Assembly: GCA_051745395.1 (NCBI GenBank)
Contig: JBNJEA010000040.1
Location: 1-23,750, forward strand
Length of the DNA: 23,750 nt
Direction: 5' to 3'
Source of the DNA: JBNJEA01 sp051745395
Lineage (GTDB): Bacteria > Desulfobacterota > Desulfobacteria > Desulfobacterales > Desulfosalsimonadaceae
Shown: one piece after another, positions 7,906 to 14,402 of the stretch
Position numbering within the stretch: position 1 is the first letter of the stretch
How the letters are laid out: every line of letters starts with the position of its first letter
Program-made: the position numbers and the translations under genes
The notes under the pieces: generated by a model
Seen by the model: only the letters and a program-made list of their open reading frames with translations
Databases searched by the model: none
What the model was told of the DNA's origin: nothing

Positions 7906-9153
7906 TTACGAATTCATTGCATCCAGAAATTCTTTGTTGGTTTTCGTGCCCTTCATCTTATCCAGCAAAAATTCCAAACTGTCAATAGGATTTAAGGGCG
8001 AAAGCAGCTTGCGCAGGATCCAGACCCGGTTTAGGGTGTCGGAATCGAGCAGCAGCTCTTCTTTTCTCGTACCGGAACGGTTGATATCAATGGCCGGATA
8101 CATCCGACGGTCGGATAGCTTGCGATCCAGGTGCAGCTCCATGTTGCCGGTGCCCTTGAACTCTTCAAAGATGACTTCGTCCATCCGGCTGCCGGTATCG
8201 ATCAAAGACGTGGCGATAATGGTGAGGCTGCCGCCTTCCTCGATGTTTCGGGCCGCCCCGAAAAACCGCTTGGGCCGGTGCAGGGCATTGGCATCGACAC
8301 CGCCGGACAGCAGCTTGCCGCTCGACGGCATCGTGGCGTTATAGGCCCGGGCCAGCCGGGTAATGCTGTCCAACAAAATCACCACATCCTTTTTGTGCTC
8401 CACCAGGCGCTTGGCCTTTTCACTGACCATTTCCGCGACCTGGACATGCCGTTCGGCCGGCTCGTCAAAGGTGGAGCTTACCACTTCCGCATCGACCGAG
8501 CGCTGCATGTCGGTGACTTCCTCGGGCCGCTCATCGATTAACACCACAAAGGGGATCACCTGCTTGTGATTGGCGATGATGCTGTTGGCGATGTTTTTGA
8601 GCAAAATGGTCTTGCCGGTCCGGGGCGGCGAGACGATCAACCCCCGCTGGCCGAAACCGATGGGGGTCATCAGATCCATGATCCGGGTGGAGTAATTGTC
8701 GTTTTCCAGCTCGAGATTGGCTTTTTTTTCCGGAAACAGGGGCGTGAGGTTGTCGAAAAGGATTTTTTCCCGGGCCACTTCCGGTTCTTCATAGTTGATG
8801 GCCTCGACTTTCAGCAGGGCGAAATACCGTTCCGATTCCTTGGGCTGGCGAATCTGTCCGGAAACCGTATCCCCGGTCTTGAGATTAAACCGGCGGATCT
8901 GGGAGGGCGATACATAGATATCATCCGGGCCGGGCAGATAGTTGCAGTCATGTGACCGCAGAAACCCGAATCCGTCGGGCAAAATCTCCAGGGTGCCCTC
9001 GCCGTAGATCTGGCCGTTTTTCTCGATGTGGGCCTGGAGGAGCGAAAAAATCAATTCCTGCTTGCGCATCCGCCCGACATTGTCGATATTGAATTTTTTC
9101 GCCATCCGGGTCAGTTCACTGATCTTTTTGTTCTTTAACTCGACAATATTCAT
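7906..9153 (-). CDS. rho: transcription termination factor Rho
   Basis: Rho is the hexameric RNA-dependent ATPase that terminates untranslated transcripts. Length is 415 residues, close to E. coli (419). The N-terminal helical part is followed by the RNA-binding cold-shock-like domain (LEILPDGFGFLRS, DIYVSPSQIRRF). The ATPase core has Walker A PPRTGKT with Lys181, the same position as in E. coli, then VLIDERPEEVTDM, ILLDSITRLARA, and the secondary RNA-binding Q/R-loop region up to GTRKEELL. No unusual insertion is seen, unlike many Actinobacteria and Bacteroidetes. The sigma70-like promoter at 9199-9226 would give a leader of about 40 nt. Confidence 0.98.
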   Translation of the reverse strand: MNIVELKNKKISELTRMAKKFNIDNVGRMRKQELIFSLLQAHIEKNGQIYGEGTLEILPDGFGFLRSHDCNYLPGPDDIYVSPSQIRRFNLKTGDTVSGQIRQPKESERYFALLKVEAINYEEPEVAREKILFDNLTPLFPEKKANLELENDNYSTRIMDLMTPIGFGQRGLIVSPPRTGKTILLKNIANSIIANHKQVIPFVVLIDERPEEVTDMQRSVDAEVVSSTFDEPAERHVQVAEMVSEKAKRLVEHKKDVVILLDSITRLARAYNATMPSSGKLLSGGVDANALHRPKRFFGAARNIEEGGSLTIIATSLIDTGSRMDEVIFEEFKGTGNMELHLDRKLSDRRMYPAIDINRSGTRKEELLLDSDTLNRVWILRKLLSPLNPIDSLEFLLDKMKGTKTNKEFLDAMNS

Positions 9154-9198
9154 TTAACCAAATATCCCCACTTTTTCAGTGTCTTTTGTATGCTATAG

Positions 9199-9226
9199 AT
9201 TCTATTCGGCGCCAACCTTGATTCAA
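9199..9226 (-). promoter_or_regulatory. candidate sigma70-type promoter for rho
   Basis: On the minus strand TTGAAT (9221-9226) stands 16 bases before TAGAAT (9199-9204), each matching consensus at four or more positions. The predicted start near 9192 is about 40 nt upstream of the rho ATG. Confidence 0.5.
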
Positions 9227-9459
9227 TTTAACATTTCATAAGCCCGCTGCCCCCTTCCGGTTGGGCCCGCGGAAAGGCAATGCATTGCGTAACGATATCA
9301 CGACTCGACTGAATAAGCGGATTGCGTGTAAAAATGTTTTAAATCTTAGGTGATAAGGGGCCTGAAATCATGATGTTTGAGAAGAAGGAAACCTGTGTGT
9401 CCAAACGTCTACGGGGTAGGCACGTTTGCAATTAATAATATTACTCCGCCTTTTATGTG
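9227..9459. other. intergenic region between coaE and rho with two hairpins and a palindrome
   Basis: The full gap between coaE and rho is 306 bp. Apart from the rho promoter it holds no ORF I can support. A 7-bp-arm hairpin (CAAACGT/ACGTTTG, plus an inner CTAC/GTAG stem) spans 9402-9428, about 30 nt after the coaE stop, but lacks a U-tract on either strand. A second GC-rich hairpin spans 9248-9279. It abuts a perfect 12-bp palindrome GCAATGCATTGC at 9277-9288. These could be a rho-dependent or degraded terminator for coaE, a small RNA, or rho regulatory DNA; nothing seen decides between them. Confidence 0.4.
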
Positions 9460-10119
9460 TCAATCATTTTCAGTCTTTTTTTTAACCCGTTCCATCAACT
9501 GCCGGTATACCCGGTCCACAGCCGCGTGGACCTGCGCAAGGGTTCCGTTGTTGTCAATCACAAAATCCGACAACGCACACTTCTTTTCTTCGGGCATCTG
9601 GATATTCATCAGGCCTTCGGCCTCTGCCTCCGAGACATGGTCGCGGGCCATGATCCGCTCGATTCGGCGCTGTTTTTGGACGGTTACCGTAATGACAAAA
9701 TCGAAAAACGCCTGCAAACCGGCTTCAAACAAAAGCGGCACCTCCACGCCGACAATCGGTTCTGCCGCCCCGGCGGCCGCTTCAAATTTTTCCAGCATCA
9801 AACGGGTGACTTCGGGATGAACAAAGCCTTCCATGGCTGCTTTGGCGGCTTCATCTTCAGTGATGTAGGCTCTCAGCAGCGGCCGGTTCAATGTCCCGTC
9901 CGGCAACAATACCTGCCGGCCGAAATGGGCCACAATTTTGCGGTGGGCTTCGGTGCCCGGTTCCACGGCCTGCCGGGAAAGATCATCAGCACTGTAAAAC
10001 CGAAGACCCCGGGATTTAAACCGCTCGCACACCACCGATTTGCCGGAGCCCACGCCCCCGGTAACCGCCAGCTTTGCCGGCCCGCCGGCCCCGGTTTGGT
10101 TGATATTTTGGTTGTTCAT
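9460..10119 (-). CDS. coaE: dephospho-CoA kinase
   Basis: CoaE phosphorylates the 3'-hydroxyl of dephospho-CoA, the last step of coenzyme A synthesis. The P-loop is GGVGSGKS at residues 21-28, and the lid region contains VPLLFEAGLQAFFDFVITV with the conserved PLLFE. Further C-terminal are RIMARDHVSEAEAEGLMNIQM and the FVIDNNGT motif. The chosen ATG at 10119 gives 219 residues, with about 14 residues before the first strand that are not in E. coli CoaE. The open frame continues upstream to 10224, but that extension has no family support and would run through the divergent promoter region. It faces the CCA-adding gene head to head. Confidence 0.94.
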   Translation of the reverse strand: MNNQNINQTGAGGPAKLAVTGGVGSGKSVVCERFKSRGLRFYSADDLSRQAVEPGTEAHRKIVAHFGRQVLLPDGTLNRPLLRAYITEDEAAKAAMEGFVHPEVTRLMLEKFEAAAGAAEPIVGVEVPLLFEAGLQAFFDFVITVTVQKQRRIERIMARDHVSEAEAEGLMNIQMPEEKKCALSDFVIDNNGTLAQVHAAVDRVYRQLMERVKKKTEND

Positions 10120-10140
10120 AGTGGTTGCATGCGATATATT
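10112..10140 (+). promoter_or_regulatory. candidate promoter for the CCA-adding enzyme gene
   Basis: TTGTTC (10112-10117) and TATATT (10135-10140) are separated by 17 bases. A start near 10147 would exclude the TTG at 10125 as the start codon of the following gene and favour GTG at 10218. Confidence 0.45.
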
Positions 10141-10217
10141 CAGCAGATGGCGCGTTAGCGGACTGCACGGAAAAACCATGCGAAATTCAAAAAAGAAAAG
10201 ACTCCATACCTGAAAAC

Positions 10218-11606
10218 GTGGCACTTTTCAACCCAAATTTTGTCCCTGATTGTATTCCGAAACGCGCCGGCATCTACATCGTCGGCGGCACGGTCAGAGA
10301 CGCCCTGCTCGGCTGCTCCCCGAAAGACTATGACATCGTCGTATTCGGCGACCCGGATTTGCTGGGGCAAAGCATTGCCCGGTCCACCGGCGGCAAGATG
10401 GTGGTGATCGGAAAACAAACCCAGTGCATATACCGCGTGGTAGCCGGACAAATTACCTACGATATCGCGCAGGCCGCCGGAAAAACCATTTCCGGGGATC
10501 TAAAAGCCCGGGATTTTACCATCAATGCCATGGCCTACGATACACTGCGGGATCAAATCATTGATCCCTGCAGCGGCCGAAAAGACATCGCAGACGGCGT
10601 GGTGCGCATGGCCGGCCCGGCGGCTTTTGACAAAGACCCGTTGCGCCTGCTGCGGGCATTCCGGATGGCGGCCACTCTGAACTTTTCAATTGAGCCCGGA
10701 ACCCGGGAGGCCATCCGGGCGGCGGCACCAGATATTGTTCGGCCCGCGGGCGAAAGAATCCGGGATGAATGGCTGAAACTACTGGATACAAAAAACGCCT
10801 GCGCTATCATCCGTCAGATGAATGACACGGGCCTGCTGGCGGCGATGTTTCCGGAAATTACGCCGATGAAAGGCTGCCGTCAGAACCGGCACCATTGCTA
10901 CGACGTGTTTTTTCACTCCATGGAAGCAATGCGCCTGATCGAAAAAATGCTTTCCGAAAACTTTTTGCCCCTGTTCAACGACCAACCCAACCAAGACCTG
11001 CTGCATGACCGCCGCCGTATCCCGCTGATCAAGCACGCCGCACTTTTCCACGACATCGGCAAGCCGGCAAGGCAATCGACGGGCAAGAAGGGTCGCATCC
11101 ACTTCTACGGACACGAAAAAGCCGGTGCCGACATGGCAGCGGCAATCCATCGGCGGCTTCGCCTGGCCAACCGGGAAAGCCGCTACATCGAATGGCTCAT
11201 TGGCCAGCATATGCGCCCCTTGTTTTTTTTTACCGCCCAACGCCGGGGGCCATTAAGCCGCCGGGCCATGACCCGGTTTTTCAGAAAAACCGCCCCCCAC
11301 AGCCCGGAGCTGATATTATTTGCCGCAGCCGACCGGCTGGCCAAGGCAAACCCCGAAGAATCCACCGATTTTATCGCCTTTGCCCGAAAACTGATCCATT
11401 TTTATTATTCGGATTTTCACCCGGCCAGCCGGAACCCGCCGCTGCTTACCGGCAACGACTTAATCCGTGCCGGCCTGGCACCATCGCCGCTGTTTGGAAA
11501 GATTTTAGACCGCGTGGAAACCGAAAGACTGGCCGGCACGATCAAAACGCGCGAAGAGGCGATCGAAACCGTTAAAAAAATACGCAATGAACAAAACCGT
11601 ACTTGA
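10218..11606 (+). CDS. CCA-adding enzyme / polyA polymerase-family nucleotidyltransferase with HD domain
   Basis: Class II tRNA nucleotidyltransferases build or repair the 3' CCA of tRNA from CTP and ATP. The head domain shows IVGGTVRDALLG (residues 21-32), the metal-binding DYD (37-39), RDFTINAMAYD, and FDKDPLRLLRAFRMA. The C-terminal half carries an HD phosphohydrolase domain: HHCYDVFFHS, then HAALFHDIGKP with the HD pair at 278-279, and a later GHEKAG. Length is 462 residues with the GTG start at 10218. An upstream TTG at 10125 would add 31 residues, but overlaps a likely promoter; no clear Shine-Dalgarno supports either. Sequence alone cannot tell a full CCA enzyme from an A-adding or CC-adding one; split enzymes occur in some bacterial groups. 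The one tRNA in this window already encodes CCA, which would favour a repair role. Confidence 0.88.
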   Translation: MALFNPNFVPDCIPKRAGIYIVGGTVRDALLGCSPKDYDIVVFGDPDLLGQSIARSTGGKMVVIGKQTQCIYRVVAGQITYDIAQAAGKTISGDLKARDFTINAMAYDTLRDQIIDPCSGRKDIADGVVRMAGPAAFDKDPLRLLRAFRMAATLNFSIEPGTREAIRAAAPDIVRPAGERIRDEWLKLLDTKNACAIIRQMNDTGLLAAMFPEITPMKGCRQNRHHCYDVFFHSMEAMRLIEKMLSENFLPLFNDQPNQDLLHDRRRIPLIKHAALFHDIGKPARQSTGKKGRIHFYGHEKAGADMAAAIHRRLRLANRESRYIEWLIGQHMRPLFFFTAQRRGPLSRRAMTRFFRKTAPHSPELILFAAADRLAKANPEESTDFIAFARKLIHFYYSDFHPASRNPPLLTGNDLIRAGLAPSPLFGKILDRVETERLAGTIKTREEAIETVKKIRNEQNRT

Positions 11607-11631
11607 CAATTTCCAATTATTTTTTTATGTA
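11603..11631 (+). promoter_or_regulatory. sigma70-type promoter for adk, overlapping the preceding stop codon
   Basis: A perfect TTGACA (11603-11608) stands 17 bases before TATGTA (11626-11631) in AT-rich DNA. The TGA stop codon of the upstream gene (11604-11606) lies inside the -35 box. Predicted start near 11638 gives an adk leader of about 117 nt. Confidence 0.7.
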
Positions 11632-11642
11632 AGCTATTTTTC

Positions 11643-11692
11643 CGTATGAGAACCGAACGGGCGATGCTTTTTGCCATACGAAATCCATCGCC
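11643..11692 (+). promoter_or_regulatory. interlocking inverted repeats in the adk leader
   Basis: CGTATG (11643-11648) can pair with CATACG (11675-11680), and GGCGATG (11660-11666) with CATCGCC (11686-11692). The order of the arms is that of an H-type pseudoknot, or of two mutually exclusive hairpins. It lies just after the predicted adk transcription start and about 60 nt before the ATG. No known riboswitch class is recognised. Confidence 0.4.
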
Positions 11693-11754
11693 ATAGCAAA
11701 TACCCGAAAACAATACCGGATCGAAAACCAAATAGGGGAAAAAGGAGAGCGGAT

Positions 11755-12429
11755 ATGAACATTTTATTTTTTGGTCCCAACGGCAGCGGCAAAGGCACCC
11801 AGGGCGCGATTTTAAAGGACAAGTACAATACACCCCATATTGAATCCGGCGCCATTTTCCGGGAAAACATCAAAGGCGGCACCGAACTGGGCAAACAGGC
11901 CAAGTCCTACATCGACAACGGCGATCTCGTTCCCGATGACATCACCATCCCGATGATTTTAGACCGGTTGAAAAAAGACGACTGCAAAAACGGCTGGCTT
12001 CTCGACGGCTTTCCCAGAAACAAAAACCAGGCCGTGAAACTGCACGAGGCTTTGAAAGAAGCCAACATGAACCTCGATATCGTAGTGGAAATCGAACTCG
12101 ATCGCCAGATCGCCAAAAACCGGATCATGGGCCGGCGCCTGTGCGTCAACGACAACAATCATCCCAACAATATTTTTATTGACGCCATCAAACCCGATGG
12201 GGACAAATGCCGGGTATGCGGCGGTGAACTAAGCGCCCGCTCCGATGATCAGGACGAAGGCGCCATCGACAAACGCCATGATATCTATTATGATACAAAG
12301 GAAGGCACCCTGGCTGCCGCCTATTATTTCCGCGACATTGCGGAAAAAGATCCGAACATGAAATACATCACCCTGGACGGCAAAAACAACGTCCAGGAAG
12401 TGGCAGCTGAACTTACGTCAAAACTGTAA
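11755..12429 (+). CDS. adk: adenylate kinase with a variant zinc-type LID
   Basis: Adk interconverts ATP plus AMP with two ADP in the cytosol. The P-loop is GPNGSGKGTQG (residues 7-17), varying from the usual GPPGAGKGTQ. DGFPR and the AMP-binding SGAIFRE are present. The long LID domain contains C130, D133, H136, C152 and C155. B. subtilis-type zinc adenylate kinases use Cys130, Cys133, Cys150 and an Asp, so here the Asp seems to have moved to the first pair. The segment HPNNIFIDAIKPDGDKC in the middle also departs from the textbook LID, but I recall similar LIDs in sulfate-reducer Adks. Length 224 residues. ATG 11755 is preceded by AAAGGAGAG. The gene has its own promoter and is followed 62 bp later by rpsU. 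Confidence 0.93.
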   Translation: MNILFFGPNGSGKGTQGAILKDKYNTPHIESGAIFRENIKGGTELGKQAKSYIDNGDLVPDDITIPMILDRLKKDDCKNGWLLDGFPRNKNQAVKLHEALKEANMNLDIVVEIELDRQIAKNRIMGRRLCVNDNNHPNNIFIDAIKPDGDKCRVCGGELSARSDDQDEGAIDKRHDIYYDTKEGTLAAAYYFRDIAEKDPNMKYITLDGKNNVQEVAAELTSKL

Positions 12430-12491
12430 CGCATACCGCGTTTAAAATTTATTACGTTTGAAAAAAATCTATTGTAAAGGGGTGAGTATAC

Positions 12492-12707
12492 TTGAAACAA
12501 ATTTCGGTCAAAGTCGAAGACAATGATCTTGAAAAGGCCATGCGCATTCTGAAGAAAAAAATTCAGAACGACGGCATGTTCAAGCGGCTTCGGTTAAAGA
12601 AAAATTATGAAAAGCCGAGTGAATATCGACGCCGTAAAAAACGGGAAGCATTGCGGCGCCAACGGATTGCCGAAGCCAAAAAACGCCAGCGCTCCCGCAA
12701 GTTTTAG
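12492..12707 (+). CDS. rpsU: 30S ribosomal protein S21
   Basis: S21 is a small basic protein of the 30S platform that helps initiation near the anti-Shine-Dalgarno end of 16S rRNA. The 71-residue product has the family hallmarks: VKVEDNDLEKAMRILKKK, then the KPSEYRRRKKREA motif, and a lysine/arginine-rich end. The start is TTG at 12492, supported by AAAGGGGTGAG a few bases upstream and by family length. A strong intrinsic terminator follows at 12756-12790, so adk-rpsU may form a transcript. Confidence 0.96.
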   Translation: MKQISVKVEDNDLEKAMRILKKKIQNDGMFKRLRLKKNYEKPSEYRRRKKREALRRQRIAEAKKRQRSRKF

Positions 12708-12755
12708 CTTCATTTTCCATTTTTACATGATCTACAATACCCGCAAGTGTTTTAC

Positions 12756-12790
12756 AAACCCGGCAGGCCTTTCATGCTGCCGGGTTTTTT
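12756..12790 (+). terminator. intrinsic terminator after rpsU
   Basis: An 11-bp perfect stem, AAACCCGGCAG (12756-12766) with CTGCCGGGTTT (12777-12787), encloses a 10-base loop and runs straight into six T (12785-12790). This is a textbook rho-independent terminator about 50 nt after the rpsU stop. Confidence 0.93.
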
Positions 12791-12831
12791 GCGGATCAAG
12801 ACAGACACACCGCGGATGAAACAGACACACC
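12791..12831 (+). repeat. tandem duplication of a 20-21 bp unit abutting the folC start
   Basis: Unit 1 (12791-12811) and unit 2 (12812-12831) both begin GCGGAT and end ACAGACACACC. They differ by two substitutions and one base of length. Unit 2 ends directly at the folC ATG. No Shine-Dalgarno is visible in either unit. Confidence 0.8.
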
Positions 12832-14154
12832 ATGGACCACATCGCCTACGATAAGTGCCTGAAGGAAATGTTTGGCCTCCGGCGCTTCGGTATCAAGCTG
12901 GGGCTCGATATCATCGGTCACATGATGGACGGCCTGGGCAACCCACAGCATCATTTTTCATGTATCCACGTGGCCGGCACCAACGGCAAGGGCTCGATCG
13001 CATCGGTTTTGTCTGCGATTTTACAGGCCGCCGGCTACCGGGTGGGCCTGTATACCTCCCCGCACCTGGTGCGCTTTAATGAACGAATCTGCATCAATAA
13101 CGAACCCATCTCCGATGCGGGCGTAGTCGAGGCCTATGAAGCGGTCAAATTGATATACCACGGCGACCGGGAACCGACCTTTTTTGAGTACAACACGGCC
13201 ATGGCGCTGTATGCCTTCGGAAAGGCCGGCGTGGACTTTGCGGTTATCGAAACGGGCATGGGCGGCCGACTGGACGCCACCAACATCATCTCACCGGCCC
13301 TGTCCATCATATCCAATATCTCCATGGAACACCGCAGCTACCTGGGCGGCTCCATTGCCGAAATCGCCGGGGAAAAAGGCGGGATCATAAAGGCCAACAC
13401 CCCCGTGATAACCGGGGTGAAACAAAAGGCCGCCATGGAGAAACTCAAACACATTGCCGGGGAAAAATCCGCCCCGCTATACCGGCTCGGCGAGCATTTC
13501 CGTATCCGCCGGCACCGCACCGACGGTATTGTGGACCGGTTTAGCTACTACGGCATGGACCATACCTGGAAAAACATGCAGTCGGCTCTGCCGGGCGCCC
13601 ACCAGGCAGACAACGCCGGAGTCGTACTCGGCGCCTGCGAGGTTTTAATGCGGCAGAAAGCCGCCTTGACGGATGAATCGATTCGAACCGGCATGGCCAA
13701 TGTCTGCTGGCCGGGCCGACTCGAGATTGTTCCCATGCGGCCCGAAATTGTAATCGACGGCGCCCATAACCTGATGGCGGCCCGGCGGCTGGGGGATTTT
13801 CTATCCGAGTACACTGCCGATCGCAGCCTGACCCTTGTCATCGGCATACTGGATGACAAGCCCTACCCGGCCATGCTCCGGGCCCTGGTGCCGATAGCCG
13901 ACCGGGTAATATTTACCCGCCCGGTAATCGAGCGAAGCCTGCCCGCCGCAACACTGCTGGCCGAAGCAGGCCCCATGGCCGGTGCCGCCGAAGCCATCGA
14001 TGCCGTGGACCGGGCAGTGTACCGGGCCATCGGGACCACCGCCCCGCAAGACCTCGTCTGTATCGCCGGATCGCTTTACGTGGTCGGCGAAGCCAAGCAG
14101 GCCCTTGAAGCCATGGATGTCATACACACAGACAGTGCCCCGGCCGCCGGCTGA
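12832..14154 (+). CDS. folC: folylpolyglutamate synthase / dihydrofolate synthase (FolC/Mur ligase family)
   Basis: FolC joins glutamate to dihydropteroate and extends the polyglutamate tail of folates, using ATP. The ATP-binding loop HVAGTNGKGS is complete (G49-S55). YTSPHLVRFNERI, the FFEYNTAMAL segment, ETGMGGRLDATN, and the Mur-ligase-like DGAHN of the C-terminal domain follow in order. The C-terminus has AGSLYVVGEAK, matching the usual GSLYLVGE. In the NIS-MEH segment the usual Asp of the family's LDH motif is Glu, a conservative change. Length is 440 residues, normal. The ATG at 12832 lies just beyond the rpsU terminator and has no recognisable Shine-Dalgarno; instead a 20-bp tandem duplication abuts it. 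It could be translated from a short or leaderless message. Bifunctional versus single activity cannot be told. Confidence 0.93.
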   Translation: MDHIAYDKCLKEMFGLRRFGIKLGLDIIGHMMDGLGNPQHHFSCIHVAGTNGKGSIASVLSAILQAAGYRVGLYTSPHLVRFNERICINNEPISDAGVVEAYEAVKLIYHGDREPTFFEYNTAMALYAFGKAGVDFAVIETGMGGRLDATNIISPALSIISNISMEHRSYLGGSIAEIAGEKGGIIKANTPVITGVKQKAAMEKLKHIAGEKSAPLYRLGEHFRIRRHRTDGIVDRFSYYGMDHTWKNMQSALPGAHQADNAGVVLGACEVLMRQKAALTDESIRTGMANVCWPGRLEIVPMRPEIVIDGAHNLMAARRLGDFLSEYTADRSLTLVIGILDDKPYPAMLRALVPIADRVIFTRPVIERSLPAATLLAEAGPMAGAAEAIDAVDRAVYRAIGTTAPQDLVCIAGSLYVVGEAKQALEAMDVIHTDSAPAAG

Positions 14155-14176
14155 CCCATCCGAAACATTTTCATCC

Positions 14177-14205
14177 TTGACTTCATTTGTTACATCTTTT
14201 ATGGT
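14177..14205 (+). promoter_or_regulatory. promoter for tRNA-Arg
   Basis: TTGACT (14177-14182) and TATGGT (14200-14205) are 17 bases apart. The predicted start near 14212 is only about six bases before the mature tRNA 5' end. Confidence 0.65.
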
Positions 14206-14217
14206 TTCTCTTTGTGT

Positions 14218-14293
14218 GCGCCCGTAGCTCAGGGGATAGAGCGTCAGCCTCCGGAGCTGAAAGTCGTAGGTTCGAATCCTACCGGGCGCGCCA
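14218..14293 (+). tRNA. tRNA-Arg, anticodon CCG
   Basis: The 76-nt sequence folds as a complete cloverleaf. The acceptor GCGCCCG pairs with CGGGCGC, the D stem is GCTC/GAGC, and the anticodon stem is TCAGC/GCTGA around loop CTCCGGA, so the anticodon is CCG and reads CGG arginine codons. The T arm is GTAGG/CCTAC with TTCGAAT. Discriminator G and an encoded CCA end the gene. A run of six T follows immediately (14294-14299) and may help end transcription. Confidence 0.97.
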
Positions 14294-14402
14294 TTTTTTC
14301 CGGTCCCAACTGCCCGCCCGCTGCCTTCAGAAACACTTCCTTTGTGGTTTCCGATTTCCTTACAGTAACAGCCACGGCATTTTCGCGCCAAGGCGCAAAG
14401 TT

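Noticed and set aside
9227..9459. 6S RNA or signal recognition particle RNA in the coaE-rho gap
   Set aside because: The GGAAGG-containing segment lacks the SRP tetraloop motif, and no closing stem with a central bubble of 6S type could be drawn by eye. Left as an unexplained region.
10125..10217. TTG start adding 31 residues to the CCA-adding enzyme
   Set aside because: It falls within the candidate promoter spacer and has no Shine-Dalgarno; homologues begin close to the GGxVRD strand.
14385..14396. GCGCC/GGCGC hairpin as the terminator of the leftward exporter
   Set aside because: The stem is only five base pairs with a two-base loop and no U-tract on the minus strand. It may be a dispersed short palindrome.
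14218..14402. tRNA-Arg 3' end as an integration site for the exporter region
   Set aside because: No integrase, no direct repeat of the tRNA end elsewhere in the window, and no change in composition marks an island boundary.
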